Shown piece by piece: positions 52,759 to 62,755 of a stretch of 64,000 nucleotides of DNA. Below the pieces are notes generated by a model. The model made no database searches and had not been told where the DNA came from. It worked only from the letters and a program-made list of their open reading frames with translations. Both the position numbers and the translations under genes were made by a program. Source of the DNA: Gordonia jinghuaiqii (lineage in GTDB: Bacteria > Actinomycetota > Actinomycetes > Mycobacteriales > Mycobacteriaceae); NCBI RefSeq assembly GCF_014041935.1, contig NZ_CP059491.1, positions 1,736,001 to 1,800,000 of the forward strand. Direction: 5' to 3'. The stretch's first letter is position 1. Every line of letters starts with the position of its first letter.

Positions 52759-53802
52759 ATGCGCACCGAGGTCGCGACGGCGAACGGACACACCCGGTTC
52801 CGCGGTCTGATCTGGGTTCCCGGGACGGTCGTGCTGCTGTTCTCGCTCGGCGCATCGGTGACCATCGGAGTCGCCGAACTGTCCGTCGGCGATGTGATGC
52901 GCGTGCTGATCGGACATCTCGGCGGTCCGCCGTCGGGGTTGTCGCCGGTGCGCGACAGCATCGTATGGGAGCTACGACTACCGCGGGCGCTCATGGCAGC
53001 TGTCTGCGGGGCGGGCCTGGCCCTGTGCGGGGTGATCATGCAGTCGCTGCTCCGCAATCCACTCGCCGACCCGTACGTCCTGGGTGTGTCCTCCGGCGCG
53101 TCGACCGGCGCGGTGTCGGTGGTCGTGCTGGGCGTGGGCTCGGGTGCGCTGTCGCTGTCCGGCGGCGCATTCCTCGGCGCGCTCGCGTCCTTCGTGCTGG
53201 TGATGATCCTGGCGACCGGTGCCGGCGGCGGCACGGCCCGCATCGTGCTGGCGGGAGTGGCCGGGACGCAGCTGTTTTCGGCACTGACTTCGTTCATCGT
53301 GATCTCCTCCGCCGACGCCGAACGCACCCGCGGCATCCTGTTCTGGCTGCTGGGTTCGCTCTCCGGGGTCGACTGGTGGGACGTCGCGGTGTCGGCCTTC
53401 GCGACCGCGCTGGGTGTGGCGATCTGTCTGTGGCAGGCCCGGGCGCTCGACGCGTTCACCTTCGGCGCCGGGGCGGCCGCGTCCCTCGGGGTGTCGGTGG
53501 CGTGGGTCCGGGGTGGTCTGCTCGTCGTCGTGGCCCTGGTCACGGCGACGCTGGTGAGTTCGGTGGGTGCGATCGGATTCGTCGGGCTCGTCCTGCCACA
53601 CGCGACCCGGCTGGTCGTGGGCGTCGCGCACCGCCGGCTGGTGCCCGCGGTGGTGGTTGCCGGTGCGATCTTCATGATCTGGGTGGACACGATCGCGCGT
53701 ACCGCCTTTGCGCCTCAAGAGATCCCGGTCGGGGTGGTCACCGCACTGATCGGGGTCCCGGTCTTTGCTGCGTTGTTGTTCCGGATGCGGGGTGCCGCAT
53801 GA
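52759..53802 (+). CDS. btuC: FecCD/BtuC-type ABC transporter permease
   Basis: The 347-residue permease has about nine to ten TM helices with the FecCD blocks R-L-P-R-A-L-M-A-A-V-C-G-A-G-L, R-N-P-L-A-D-P-Y-V-L-G-V-S-S-G-A, G-F-V-G-L-V-L-P-H and P-Q-E-I-P-V-G-V-V-T-A-L-I-G-V-P-V-F (quoted in parts). ATG 52759 is the natural start; the frame is open far upstream, but that overlaps btuF. Its TGA overlaps the ATPase start (ATGA). It forms the B12 import channel. Confidence 0.9.
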   Translation: MRTEVATANGHTRFRGLIWVPGTVVLLFSLGASVTIGVAELSVGDVMRVLIGHLGGPPSGLSPVRDSIVWELRLPRALMAAVCGAGLALCGVIMQSLLRNPLADPYVLGVSSGASTGAVSVVVLGVGSGALSLSGGAFLGALASFVLVMILATGAGGGTARIVLAGVAGTQLFSALTSFIVISSADAERTRGILFWLLGSLSGVDWWDVAVSAFATALGVAICLWQARALDAFTFGAGAAASLGVSVAWVRGGLLVVVALVTATLVSSVGAIGFVGLVLPHATRLVVGVAHRRLVPAVVVAGAIFMIWVDTIARTAFAPQEIPVGVVTALIGVPVFAALLFRMRGAA

Positions 53803-54620
53803 CGATTCGCGCACACAAGGTGTCGTGGACGAGGGGTGGCAACCTCGTCCTCGACGACGTGACCCTGGTGGCCGAGCCCGGCGAGATGATCGGCATCCTC
53901 GGCCCCAACGGGTCGGGCAAGTCCTCGCTGCTCCGTGCGCTCGGCGGACTCGCGCGCCCACAGCTCGGCGAGGTGTCCATCGATGGCACGGACATCACCA
54001 CGATCCGACGTCGGCAGCTCGCCCGGCGCGTGGCAGTGGTGTCGCAGCACGCGACCACCGATGTCGACCTGTCGGTGATCGATGTGGTCCGGCTGGGCCG
54101 GATTCCGCATCGCTCCACCTTCGGCGACGACGACCACGGCGAACGTGTGGTGGCAGAGGTGTTGGCGCGCACCGGACTCGCGTCGAAGGCGCACGACCGG
54201 TGGCACACGCTCTCGGGCGGTGAGAAGCAGCGCGCCCAGATCGCGCGGGCGCTCGCGCAGGAACCCGCCGAGTTGTTGCTCGACGAGCCGACGAATCACC
54301 TGGACATACGGCATCAATTGGAGTTGCTCGGGTTTGTCGCCTCACTGGGCATCACGAGCTACGCCGCGTTGCACGACCTCAATCTCGCGGCGATGTTCTG
54401 CCACCGGGTGATGGTGTTGTGCGCGGGACGGGTGGTGGGATTCGGGTCGCCGGCGCAGGTGATCACCGCCGAGATGATCGCCGAGGTGTACGGCGTCGAC
54501 GCGAATGTGGAGGTCAGCGCAGACGGGATGGCGTCGGTGCGGTTCGCGCCGCCGATGGGCGGTATGCGGCGACGGCGTCACTGCCGCAACACGGCGACGG
54601 CAGACCTCAGCCCGAGATGA
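53799..54620 (+). CDS. btuD: BtuD/FecE-type ABC transporter ATP-binding protein
   Basis: The 273-residue ATPase has Walker A G-P-N-G-S-G-K-S-S, Q-loop S-Q-H, signature L-S-G-G-E-K-Q-R, Walker B L-L-L-D-E-P-T-N-H-L-D and switch H-D-L-N. The LGRIPHRS segment is typical of BtuD/FhuC. The C-terminus beyond about 250 is basic and extra. It is coupled to the permease gene, completing a B12-regulated importer. Its 3' end overlaps the convergent hemolysin III gene by 14 bases. Confidence 0.92.
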   Translation: MTIRAHKVSWTRGGNLVLDDVTLVAEPGEMIGILGPNGSGKSSLLRALGGLARPQLGEVSIDGTDITTIRRRQLARRVAVVSQHATTDVDLSVIDVVRLGRIPHRSTFGDDDHGERVVAEVLARTGLASKAHDRWHTLSGGEKQRAQIARALAQEPAELLLDEPTNHLDIRHQLELLGFVASLGITSYAALHDLNLAAMFCHRVMVLCAGRVVGFGSPAQVITAEMIAEVYGVDANVEVSADGMASVRFAPPMGGMRRRRHCRNTATADLSPR

Positions 54621-55275
54621 GCATCCAGGCGGCGGCGTAGTGGAGCAGCGCGGCGATCGCGGTGCACACGTGGAACACCTCGTGGTAACCGAAGGTGGCC
54701 GGCCACGGATCGGGCCGGCGCAGTGCGTACAGCACACCGCCGACGCTGTAGAAGACGCCGCCGAGCGCGAGCAGGATCATCACCGCCACGCCGGTCTGGG
54801 TGGCCAGCGCGGGTGCGACGGCGACGATCACCCAGCCGAGCAGGATGTAGAGGGTCACGCCGAGCCAGCGGGGCGCGGCCGGCCAGAGGATCTTCAGGGT
54901 GGCCCCGGACAGCGCGCCCACCCACACGACGCCCAACACCCACCAGCTCGTCGGGGAGGGCAGGCCCAGCGCGCAGAACGGGGTGTAGGTGCCGGCGATG
55001 AACACGAAGATCATCGAGTGATCGGCACGCTTCATCCGGATTCGCGCGCGCGAGGTCTTCCACGGGACGCGGTGATAGACGGCGCTGACGGAGAACAGGC
55101 CGACCACGGTGACCGCGTAGATCGCGCACGTCACCGTCGCGAGGGCGCCCTGGGTGAGTGCGGCGCCCACGACCAGCGCGAGACCGGCCACGGCCGCCGC
55201 ATAGGCGGAGTAGTGGTGGATCACCCCGCGCAGGCGGGGGCGGTCGTCCGCGGACGGATTCAGCAGCGTGCTCAC
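54607..55275 (-). CDS. trhA: Hemolysin III family (TrhA/PAQR-like) membrane protein
   Basis: The 222-residue protein has seven TM helices and the family residues S-A-V-Y-H-R (first His), R-A-D-H-S-M-I-F-V-F-I-A-G-T-Y-T-P-F and F-G-Y-H-E-V-F-H (C-terminal His pair), the proposed zinc site shared with PAQR receptors. It matches Rv1085c. GTG 55275 is the start. In other bacteria TrhA is tied to membrane-lipid homeostasis. Two inverted repeats lie immediately upstream. Confidence 0.9.
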   Translation of the reverse strand: MSTLLNPSADDRPRLRGVIHHYSAYAAAVAGLALVVGAALTQGALATVTCAIYAVTVVGLFSVSAVYHRVPWKTSRARIRMKRADHSMIFVFIAGTYTPFCALGLPSPTSWWVLGVVWVGALSGATLKILWPAAPRWLGVTLYILLGWVIVAVAPALATQTGVAVMILLALGGVFYSVGGVLYALRRPDPWPATFGYHEVFHVCTAIAALLHYAAAWMLISG

Positions 55276-55281
55276 CTAACC

Positions 55282-55306
55282 TACGGTACCGTAACTTGGG
55301 TTACGG
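55282..55306. promoter_or_regulatory. Overlapping operators before the hemolysin III gene
   Basis: TACGGTACCGTA (55282-55293) is a perfect palindrome. It overlaps CCGTAAC, four bases, GTTACGG (55289-55306), also perfect. Both share CCGTA half-sites. They sit seven bases before the GTG of the hemolysin III gene, so a bound regulator would block it; the uppS gene lies on the other side. Confidence 0.6.
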
Positions 55307-55444
55307 GCCAGTCGTCCGTGCGCCCGATGAGGATCGGCCTCGTCTCCTGACGGCGCGTAAGGTGTCGGGCGTGACACGAGGCCGAGAAGACGCACACGCC
55401 CGGACGGAGCCGGCCGAGCATCCACTGGCCAGGCCGGCGCGTCG

Positions 55445-56227
55445 ATGAAGCTGCTGCCCGACAGGCTGCGCCGCCCCGTTCTCACCGTCTACGAACGCCG
55501 GCTGATCCAGCTCCTCGACACCGACCGTCTGCCACGGCACGTCGCGATCATCTGCGACGGCAACCGGCGGTGGGCACGGGAGGCCGGGTTCGACGATGTC
55601 AGCCACGGTCACCGCGTGGGAGCCCAGCGCATCGCCGACATGCTCAGCTGGTGCGCCGGTCTCGGCATCGGGGCCGTCACCATCTATCTGCTGTCCACCG
55701 AGAACCTGAACCGGTCGTCGGAGGAACTCGACGCGCTCCTCGAGATCGTGCCCGACATCGTCGACGAGATCTCGGCCCCGGAGGGGGAGTGGCGCATCCG
55801 GATCGTCGGCACGCTCGACGCGCTGCCGGAGCCGGTCGCCCAGCGACTGCGCGCCGCGGCGGATCGCACCTGCGAGCGCGTCGGGATGAATGTCAACGTC
55901 GCGGTCGGATACGGCGGGCGACAGGAGATCGTTGATGCGGTGCGGGCCCTTCTCGACGAGAAACTCGCCGCGGGTGCGACTCCCGCCGAGATGATCGACG
56001 CGGTGACGGTCGAGGCCATCGACGCCAACCTCTACACCAAGGGACAACCCGACCCCGACCTGGTGATCCGCACCTCGGGTGAACAGCGCCTGTCGGGATT
56101 CCTGTTGTGGCAGAGCGCCTACTCCGAGATCTGGTTCACCGACGCCTATTGGCCGGAGTTCCGTCGCGTCGATTTCCTTCGCGCGCTACGCGATTACGCC
56201 GCCCGCAGCCGACGCTTCGGCAAGTAG
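55445..56227 (+). CDS. uppS: Short-chain Z-isoprenyl diphosphate synthase (Rv1086-like)
   Basis: The 260-residue cis-prenyltransferase has R-H-V-A-I-I-C-D-G-N-R-R-W-A (catalytic Asp; MDGN is changed to CDGN), G-H-R-V-G-A, L-S-T-E-N-L-N-R, G-Y-G-G-R-Q-E-I and R-T-S-G-E-Q-R-L-S-G-F-L-L-W-Q. These features and the position beside hemolysin III match Rv1086, which I recall makes Z,E-farnesyl diphosphate, the first step to decaprenyl phosphate for arabinogalactan and mycolate carriers. True undecaprenyl synthase activity is less likely. Confidence 0.92.
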   Translation: MKLLPDRLRRPVLTVYERRLIQLLDTDRLPRHVAIICDGNRRWAREAGFDDVSHGHRVGAQRIADMLSWCAGLGIGAVTIYLLSTENLNRSSEELDALLEIVPDIVDEISAPEGEWRIRIVGTLDALPEPVAQRLRAAADRTCERVGMNVNVAVGYGGRQEIVDAVRALLDEKLAAGATPAEMIDAVTVEAIDANLYTKGQPDPDLVIRTSGEQRLSGFLLWQSAYSEIWFTDAYWPEFRRVDFLRALRDYAARSRRFGK

Positions 56228-56236
56228 CGCCGCTGC

Positions 56237-57730
56237 TCACGCCGGGGCCCGGTCGGCGAGCAGTGCGGTGAGGGCGCGCAGATCGGTGGTGAACGTCGAC
56301 GGTGCGGGTGTGCCGAAGCCGACGGCGACCCCGCCCGACGGCAGGGGATCGGCCGCCGGATGCCGGAACAGGGACTGGCCGACGATGCTGATCCCGCGTT
56401 CATAGGCGCGGTGGACGAGTGCGTCCTCCTCGGCGTGATCGACGGGGATCACCGCGTGGAGTCCCGCGGCGATCCCGGGGAGTTCCAGGCCGATCTCGTC
56501 CAGGGCTGCGACCAGGGCGTCGCGCCGGTCCCGGTAGACCTGCCGGCTGCGGCGGATGTGCCGGTCGTAGGCGCCGGTGTCGATGAGTTCCGCGAGTACC
56601 AGCTGGTCGACGATGGACGCATCCGGCTCGCGGATTCCCTTGGCATCCAGAACCACCTGCACGAGGTGCGGGGGCAGCGCCAGCCAGCCGACGCGTACGG
56701 CGGGCGAGAGGCTCTTGCTCATCGAGCCTGCGTGGATCACCACGTCGGGCCCGAGTGCCTGCAGTGCCCCGACGGGATCGCGGTCGTACCGGAACTCGCC
56801 GTCGTAGTCGTCTTCGACGATGATCGCGCCGGTGCGTCGTGCCCAGTCGACCACCTGCATCCGCCGGGCGGGCGACAGGGCGACGCCGGTGGGGAACTGG
56901 TGACTCGGTGTCAGCAGGACGGCGCCCGCGCCGCTGTGCTCGAGGTCGGCGACGACCATGCCGTCGTGGTCGATGGGAATCGGTACGACGCGGGTGCCGC
57001 CACGCTCGAGCGGCTGCCAGTGGAACGGCAGTCCGTGACTCTCCACGGCGATCGTGTCGCCGAACACGCTGCGCGACAACAATTCCAGGGCCGAGGAGAC
57101 CGACGTGCCGAGAACGATCTCGCCGCCGGTGGTACGCACCCCCCGCGTCCGGCCGAGGTAGGCGGCCAGCGCGGAGCGGAGTTCGGGTCGCCCCTGCGGG
57201 TGTGCGGGCGCGAAGGCGTCGTCGGCGGTCTCGGTCAGGACGCGGCGAGTGGCGCGGATCCAGTCGGTGCGCGGGAACATCGCGGCGCAGGGCTGGCCGA
57301 GGAAGAAGTCGTGGCGAATCGCCGACGGTGTCACCGGCGAGGACTCCTCGATCATGGCCGGTGGCCGCGACGAGCCCTCGGCGACCCGCGTCGCCGACCC
57401 CTGCCGGGCGGTGAGCCAACCCTCGGCGATCAGTTCCTGGTACACCGCCGAGACCGTCCCGCGCGCGAGCCCGAGGTCGGCGGCGAGAGAACGGTAGGGA
57501 GGTAACGCGGTCCCGGCCGGAAGCCGGCCTTCGAGGATTGCAGACCTGAGGGCCTCGATGAGGGCGCGCCGACGCGTCGCTCCTCGGCCACGCCGGCCGG
57601 CGTCGGGGTCCGGCTGGAGTTCGAGGAACAGGTCGGTGCCCAGCCGCTGCGCGACGTCGGTCCACGGGTCGGCCGGGGTCGGGTCGTCGGCCGGTGCGAC
57701 GCCTGCGGGATTGGCTCGTTTTTCTGCCAC
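56237..57730 (-). CDS. MocR-type regulator (GntR HTH fused to aminotransferase)
   Basis: The 497-residue protein joins a GntR winged helix (about 50-120: L-R-S-A-I-L-E-G-R-L-P-A-G-T-A-L-P-P-Y-R-S-L-A, G-T-V-S-A-V-Y) to a PLP fold-type I domain (about 165-490; T-P-S-H-Q-F-P-T-G, E-D-D-Y-D-G-E-F and the lysine in S-M-S-K-S-L-S). This is the PdxR/GabR layout. GTG 57730 is chosen; GTG 57760 would add ten residues. Divergent from an SDR-CMD operon, it probably controls it with PLP-linked sensing. PdxST genes are not adjacent, so a PdxR role is not supported. Confidence 0.87.
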   Translation of the reverse strand: MAEKRANPAGVAPADDPTPADPWTDVAQRLGTDLFLELQPDPDAGRRGRGATRRRALIEALRSAILEGRLPAGTALPPYRSLAADLGLARGTVSAVYQELIAEGWLTARQGSATRVAEGSSRPPAMIEESSPVTPSAIRHDFFLGQPCAAMFPRTDWIRATRRVLTETADDAFAPAHPQGRPELRSALAAYLGRTRGVRTTGGEIVLGTSVSSALELLSRSVFGDTIAVESHGLPFHWQPLERGGTRVVPIPIDHDGMVVADLEHSGAGAVLLTPSHQFPTGVALSPARRMQVVDWARRTGAIIVEDDYDGEFRYDRDPVGALQALGPDVVIHAGSMSKSLSPAVRVGWLALPPHLVQVVLDAKGIREPDASIVDQLVLAELIDTGAYDRHIRRSRQVYRDRRDALVAALDEIGLELPGIAAGLHAVIPVDHAEEDALVHRAYERGISIVGQSLFRHPAADPLPSGGVAVGFGTPAPSTFTTDLRALTALLADRAPA

Positions 57731-57747
57731 CGAATTGCACCACTTTC

Positions 57748-57764
57748 TTGCGCTAATCACGCAA
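57748..57764. promoter_or_regulatory. Inverted repeat between the MocR gene and the SDR operon
   Basis: TTGCG, seven bases, CGCAA lies in the 79-base divergent region, where GntR/MocR sites are expected. A related half-site ATTGCA lies at 57733-57738. The 5-bp arms make this a modest call. Confidence 0.4.
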
Positions 57765-57809
57765 TAGCCTAGGTGTCGTCAGGACGATGTTCCACCGAGG
57801 AGGAGCAAG

Positions 57810-58589
57810 ATGAAGGTCGCGGTGATCGGAGCGAGTGGTGTGCTGGGCAGTCAGGTCGCCGACCTGCTTGCCGGCCGGGGGCATGACGTGGTGCGAGCGA
57901 ACCGGGCCACCGGCGTCGACGCGTACACCGGTGAGGGTCTGGCGCAGGTGTGCGCAGGCGCCGACGCCGTCGTCGACTGTCTGAGTCTGCAGACACTGAA
58001 GGCGAAGGAGGCGATCGACTTCTTCGCCACCGCCGCCGGCAACATCGGCCGGGCGGCCGCGCAGGCGCGGGTCGCACACGTCATCTGTGTCTCCATCGTG
58101 AACGCCGATGTCCCCGCGGTGAACGCGAAATTCGGTTACTACCAAGGGAAAGCGGCGCAGGAGGAGGCGTACCGGAAGGCGATCGACCCGGCCGCACTGA
58201 CCATCGTGGCGTCGGTGCAGTGGTTCGAACTCGCCGAGCAGATGATGGGCACCATGAGCTTCGGGCCTCTCGCGGTGGTGCCGAAGATGCGGTGCCGCCC
58301 GGCTGCCGCGTCGGATGTCGCGGTCTCCCTCGCCGACGTCGTGGTCGCCGGTCCGCAGGGCACCTCGAAGGTCGAGGTGGCCGGCCCGGCCGTGATGGAT
58401 CTGGTGGATGTCGCCAAAGCGGTTGCGGCTCAACAGGGGTCGCCGCGTTGGGTGGTGGGCGTGCCGTTCGGCGGTCCGGCGATCCGCGGCGGCGGACTGG
58501 TGCCGGACAATCCGGACGTGGTCACCGAGACGACTCTCGACCAGTGGCTCGATGCTCGTCGGCATACACCGGTCGGTGGTTCGCGGTGA
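57810..58589 (+). CDS. NAD(P)-binding atypical SDR
   Basis: The 259-residue protein opens K-V-A-V-I-G-A-S-G-V-L-G-S-Q, the G-x-x-G-x-x-G Rossmann motif of atypical (NmrA/complex-I-like) SDRs, followed by A-D-A-V-V-D-C-L-S and Y-Y-Q-G-K-A-A-Q-E-E where the YxxxK would lie (Y-Y-Q-G-K). GAGGAGGAG eight bases upstream supports ATG 57810. Its stop overlaps the start of the CMD gene. The substrate is unknown. Confidence 0.83.
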   Translation: MKVAVIGASGVLGSQVADLLAGRGHDVVRANRATGVDAYTGEGLAQVCAGADAVVDCLSLQTLKAKEAIDFFATAAGNIGRAAAQARVAHVICVSIVNADVPAVNAKFGYYQGKAAQEEAYRKAIDPAALTIVASVQWFELAEQMMGTMSFGPLAVVPKMRCRPAAASDVAVSLADVVVAGPQGTSKVEVAGPAVMDLVDVAKAVAAQQGSPRWVVGVPFGGPAIRGGGLVPDNPDVVTETTLDQWLDARRHTPVGGSR

Positions 58590-59089
58590 GCGGCGATCAC
58601 CGCCCGTCCACCCGGATGTGGATTCCGCAGGACAACCCCGCGGTCTACAAGGCGTTGGTGGCGCTGCAGCGTGCGTCGTCGGCGGGGATCGATCCCGAAC
58701 TCGCCGAACTGCTCGTTCTGCGGGCATCCCAGCTCAACGGATGTGCGTACTGCCTGCACATGCACACCTCCGACGCCCTGGCGAAGGGCATCGACCCGCA
58801 CCGGCTGATGCTGATCGCGACATGGCGGGACGCCGGTGCGCTGTTCACCCCAGCCGAGCGTGCTGCGCTCGCGCTCACCGAGAGCGTCACGCTGATCGGT
58901 GAGAACGGGGTCCCCGCCCACGTGTTCGACACCGTGCGAGAGCATTTCGACGCCACCCAGGCCGGCCAGCTCGTCGCCACGATCGTGATGATCAACGCCT
59001 GGAACCGCATCGCGCTGGCCGGCGGTTATCCGGCCGGACTCGACGAACGTCGCCAGGTGGTCAGAGCTTCCGCAGACGCACCCGGTTGA
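58586..59089 (+). CDS. Carboxymuconolactone decarboxylase/AhpD-like peroxidase-family protein
   Basis: The 167-residue protein carries the AhpD/CMD core [20 protein letters not shown], with the redox C-x-x-C and following His, and ends with [12 protein letters not shown]. Family members act as alkylhydroperoxidases or lyases. GTG 58586 overlaps the SDR stop (GTGA), so the two are coupled under the divergent MocR regulator. Its 3' end overlaps coaA by 29 bases tail to tail. Confidence 0.88.
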   Translation: MSGDHRPSTRMWIPQDNPAVYKALVALQRASSAGIDPELAELLVLRASQLNGCAYCLHMHTSDALAKGIDPHRLMLIATWRDAGALFTPAERAALALTESVTLIGENGVPAHVFDTVREHFDATQAGQLVATIVMINAWNRIALAGGYPAGLDERRQVVRASADAPG

Positions 59090-60002
59090 TGGTGTGATCG
59101 ACGTCCTTGCGGAGCACCAGTGACGCTCGCGGACGGGTCGGGAGGATGTTCTCCATCAGGTTCGGCCGGTTGATCGTGGTCCACAGGTCCCGCGCCGCGG
59201 CCGTCGCCTGATCGTCGGTGAGGGACGCGTAGGCGTGAAAGTGAGAGTCGGGGTTGGCAAACGAGGTGGTGCGCATCTGCAGGAACCGCGAGATGTACCA
59301 CTCCTCGATGTCATCGATCTTGGCGTCGACATAGATCGAGAAGTCGAAGAGATCCGACACCATCAGCGTGGGGCCCGTCTGCAGCACGTTGAGTCCCTCG
59401 ATGATGAGGATGTCGGGCTGGCGGACATAGTGAAAGACGTTCGGCACGATGTCGTACGCCAGGTGGGAGTACACAGGTGCGGCCACCTCGCGTGCCCCCG
59501 ACTTGACCTCGGTGACGAAGCGGAGCAGGGCGCGGCGATCATAGGATTCCGGAAAACCCTTGCGGTGCAGTATGCCTCGACGCTGCATCTCGGCCGTACG
59601 CAGCAGGAAGCCGTCGGTGGTGATCAAGTCGACCTTGGGATGGGACTCCCAGCGCGCGAGCAGTGCCGCGAGCACGCGCGCCGTGGTCGACTTGCCGACG
59701 GCGACGCTACCGGCGATACCGATGACGAACGGGACCTGACGGTTGATCTGACGTTCGCCGAGGAACGTCGACGTGGCCGCGAACAAGCGTTGCCGCGCAG
59801 CGACTTGCAAGTGGATGAGACGTGAGAGGGGAAGGTAGACGTCGGCGACCTCGTCGAGATCGATCTGCTCGCCGAGACCGACGAGTTCGGCCAGTTCGTC
59901 CTCGTTGAGGACCAGCGGCATCGACTCACGGAGCTCCCGCCACTGCCGCCGGTCGAGTTCCAGATACAGACTGGGGTCCCGATCAGTGGCATTGCGGGCC
60001 AT
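59061..60002 (-). CDS. coaA: Pantothenate kinase, type I
   Basis: The 313-residue protein has the bacterial type I kinase features: P-loop G-S-V-A-V-G-K-S (98-105), [30 protein letters not shown] and E-G-L-N-V-L-Q. It phosphorylates pantothenate, the first step of CoA synthesis. ATG 60002 begins M-A-R-N; a longer frame to 60188 is low-complexity. It matches Rv1092c in gene order. Confidence 0.95.
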   Translation of the reverse strand: MARNATDRDPSLYLELDRRQWRELRESMPLVLNEDELAELVGLGEQIDLDEVADVYLPLSRLIHLQVAARQRLFAATSTFLGERQINRQVPFVIGIAGSVAVGKSTTARVLAALLARWESHPKVDLITTDGFLLRTAEMQRRGILHRKGFPESYDRRALLRFVTEVKSGAREVAAPVYSHLAYDIVPNVFHYVRQPDILIIEGLNVLQTGPTLMVSDLFDFSIYVDAKIDDIEEWYISRFLQMRTTSFANPDSHFHAYASLTDDQATAAARDLWTTINRPNLMENILPTRPRASLVLRKDVDHTINRVRLRKL

Positions 60003-60099
60003 CAGCGCAGCTCCGCCGACGCCGGTCCCACCGCTGCCCGAGTGATCATGCGTACAGCTTAGGGCCGCGAGTGATGACAGCAATCGGTAGCCTGCCGAT

Positions 60100-61374
60100 A
60101 TGTCATCGGTGCCCCCGCCCGACGCCGCGTCGTCGGCCCCGTCCCCAACCGCCGCCGCCGCATCCGCCGCGAGCGATCCGCAGGTCATCGAGTATCTACG
60201 TCTCGGGCTGGCCTTCGACCGCCTCGAACGTGGATTCGTCGACGCCTACACCGGCGACCCGGCCCTGAAAGCCGACGTCGAGAACGCGCCTGCGCCCGAC
60301 CCGGCCCGCCTCGCCGAACGCGCCCGCGCGCTGCTCGCCGAACTGCCCGGCGGCGCCCTCGACCCGGCACGCGCGGAGTTCATCGGCGGGCACCTTCGGG
60401 CGCTCGAGTGTTCGGCACGCAAGTTCGCCGGCGACGAGATCGGCTTCGTCGACGAGGTCCGCGCCTACTTCGACGTCGACATCACCGCCGCCGACCCCGA
60501 CCGCTACCGGCAGGCCCACACCCAACTCGCCGAGGCGCTCGGTGTCCCGGACGCCACCGGAGACGAGCTGCGCGACGCCTACGCCGCCCATCGTCGCGCC
60601 GACGAGATCCCGCCCGGGAAGGTCGACGAATGCGTCCGGGCCTTCAGCGGCGCACTGCGGGAACGAGTCCGAAACGCATACCCGTTGCCCGACAACGAGA
60701 TCGTCGAATTCGAGGTCGTCACCGACAAGCCGTGGTCCGGCTTCAACTACTACCTCGGCGACTACCGGTCCCGAGTCGCGATCAACGCCGACCTGACGCA
60801 ATACATGTCCTCGCTACCCGCCCTGATCGCACACGAGGCCTACCCCGGTCACCACACCGAACACTGCCGCAAAGAACAACTGCTCGTCGGAGCCGGCCAG
60901 GACGAACAGTCGATCTTCCTGGTCAACACCCCGCAATGCCTCATGGCCGAAGGCCTCGCCGATCACGCCCTCGCCGCGATCATGGGCAAGGACTGGGGCG
61001 CATGGGCCCAGGAGATCTACGCCGACCTCGGACTCCGCTTCGACGCGCAACGTGCCGCGCGTGTCTCCCACGCGAGCGACGGACTCCTGACCGTGCGCCA
61101 GGACGCCGCCCTCATGTTGCACGACCGGCACGCCGACGCCGACACCGTCGCCGAATTCCTCCAACGCTGGCTACTCGCACCACCGGAACGCGCCCGCCAG
61201 ATGCTCCGATTCCTCACCTCGCCGCTCTGGCGCGCCTACATCACCACCTACGTCGAGGGCTACCAACTGCTCGACGAGTGGCTCGACGCCGCCGACGACC
61301 GCGCCGCCGCCTTCGGCAGGCTCCTCGACGAACCACTCATCCCGGCAAGCCTGCGACGGGAGCTCGCGGTCTAG
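60100..61374 (+). CDS. DUF885 peptidase-like protein
   Basis: The 424-residue protein has the DUF885 zinc motif H245-E-A-Y-P-G-H251-H252-T-E-H and downstream M-A-E-G-L-A-D-H with the third-ligand Glu. It lacks a signal peptide; an Ala/Pro/Ser-rich leader (to about 27) is present. DUF885 proteins are related to M32-type carboxypeptidases. The first 200 residues are helical. It is divergent from coaA (97 bases) and precedes glyA by 49 bases. The length is shorter than typical secreted DUF885 proteins (about 550-600). Confidence 0.85.
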   Translation: MSSVPPPDAASSAPSPTAAAASAASDPQVIEYLRLGLAFDRLERGFVDAYTGDPALKADVENAPAPDPARLAERARALLAELPGGALDPARAEFIGGHLRALECSARKFAGDEIGFVDEVRAYFDVDITAADPDRYRQAHTQLAEALGVPDATGDELRDAYAAHRRADEIPPGKVDECVRAFSGALRERVRNAYPLPDNEIVEFEVVTDKPWSGFNYYLGDYRSRVAINADLTQYMSSLPALIAHEAYPGHHTEHCRKEQLLVGAGQDEQSIFLVNTPQCLMAEGLADHALAAIMGKDWGAWAQEIYADLGLRFDAQRAARVSHASDGLLTVRQDAALMLHDRHADADTVAEFLQRWLLAPPERARQMLRFLTSPLWRAYITTYVEGYQLLDEWLDAADDRAAAFGRLLDEPLIPASLRRELAV

Positions 61375-61423
61375 TACTCGGCCCGCTCGCTTCGCTCCCG
61401 GCGCCGTCCCTAGACTTGTCGCC

Positions 61424-62731
61424 ATGACCGCGAACTCGTCGTCCCTGAACTCGATGTCCCTGGCAGAGGTCGACCCCGACGTCGCCGCCGCCATGAACGG
61501 TGAACTCAACCGTCAACGGGACACCCTCGAGATGATCGCCTCGGAGAACTTCGTCCCCCGCGCCGTTCTACAGGCGCAGGGCAGCGTGCTGACCAACAAA
61601 TACGCCGAGGGATACCCGGGGCGTCGCTACTACGGCGGCTGCGAGTACGTCGACGTGGTCGAGGACATCGCCCGCAACCGCGCCAAGGAACTGTTCGGCG
61701 CCGAGTTCGCCAACGTCCAGCCGCATTCGGGTGCGCAGGCCAACGCGGCCGTGCTGCAGGCCCTCATGGAGCCGGGGGAGACGATGCTCGGTCTCGACCT
61801 CGCCCACGGCGGTCACCTCACCCACGGCATGCGCCTCAACTTCTCCGGCAAGCTCTACGAGAACGCCTTCTACGGCGTGAGCAAAGAGGACTTCCGCATC
61901 GACATGGACGAGGTGCGCAAGATCGCCCTCGACGTCAAGCCGAAGGTCATCGTCGCCGGCTGGTCGGCCTACCCGCGAACCCTCGACTTCGAGGCGTTCC
62001 GCTCCATCGCCGACGAGGTCGGCGCCCACCTGTGGGTCGACATGGCCCACTTCGCCGGGCTCGTCGCCGCCGGGCTGCACCCCTCGCCGGTGCCGCACGC
62101 CGACGTCGTGAGCTCGACCGTGCACAAGACCCTCGGCGGCCCGCGCTCGGGCATCATCCTCGCCAAGCAGGAATGGGCCAAGAAGCTGAACTCGGCCGTC
62201 TTCCCCGGCCAGCAGGGCGGCCCGCTCATGCACGCGATCGCCGGCAAGGCCGTCGCACTCAAGATCGCCGGCACCGAAGAGTTCGCCGAACGTCAGCAGC
62301 GGACGCTGTCGGGTGCCAAGCTGCTCGCCGAGCGGCTCACCGGCGCCGACGTCGCCAAGGCCGGCATCTCGGTCCTGACCGGGGGCACCGACGTCCACCT
62401 CGTCCTCGTCGACCTGCGCGACAGCACGCTCGACGGCCAGCAGGCCGAGGATCTGCTGCACCGCGTCGGCATCACCGTCAACCGCAACGCGGTGCCGTTC
62501 GACCCGCGCCCGCCGATGGTCACCTCCGGACTGCGGATCGGCACGCCTGCCCTCGCGACCCGTGGATTCGGCGACGAGCAGTTCACCGAGGTCGCCGACA
62601 TCATCGGGACCGCCCTGGCCGCCGGCGAGTCGGCCGACGTGACCGCACTGCGCGCACGCGTGTCCAAGCTCGCCCTGGACTTCCCGCTCTACGACGGCCT
62701 GGAGGAGTGGGGCCTGATGAGCCGGATCTGA
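61424..62731 (+). CDS. glyA: Serine hydroxymethyltransferase
   Basis: The 435-residue protein has [42 protein letters not shown] and the PLP lysine K235 in [13 protein letters not shown]. The usual T-T-T-H-K-T is S-S-T-V-H-K-T here. It interconverts serine and glycine with tetrahydrofolate, the main one-carbon source. It matches Rv1093 (glyA1). Confidence 0.97.
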   Translation: MTANSSSLNSMSLAEVDPDVAAAMNGELNRQRDTLEMIASENFVPRAVLQAQGSVLTNKYAEGYPGRRYYGGCEYVDVVEDIARNRAKELFGAEFANVQPHSGAQANAAVLQALMEPGETMLGLDLAHGGHLTHGMRLNFSGKLYENAFYGVSKEDFRIDMDEVRKIALDVKPKVIVAGWSAYPRTLDFEAFRSIADEVGAHLWVDMAHFAGLVAAGLHPSPVPHADVVSSTVHKTLGGPRSGIILAKQEWAKKLNSAVFPGQQGGPLMHAIAGKAVALKIAGTEEFAERQQRTLSGAKLLAERLTGADVAKAGISVLTGGTDVHLVLVDLRDSTLDGQQAEDLLHRVGITVNRNAVPFDPRPPMVTSGLRIGTPALATRGFGDEQFTEVADIIGTALAAGESADVTALRARVSKLALDFPLYDGLEEWGLMSRI

Positions 62732-62755
62732 CACCGCAGAGTCCGGCCCGGACAC

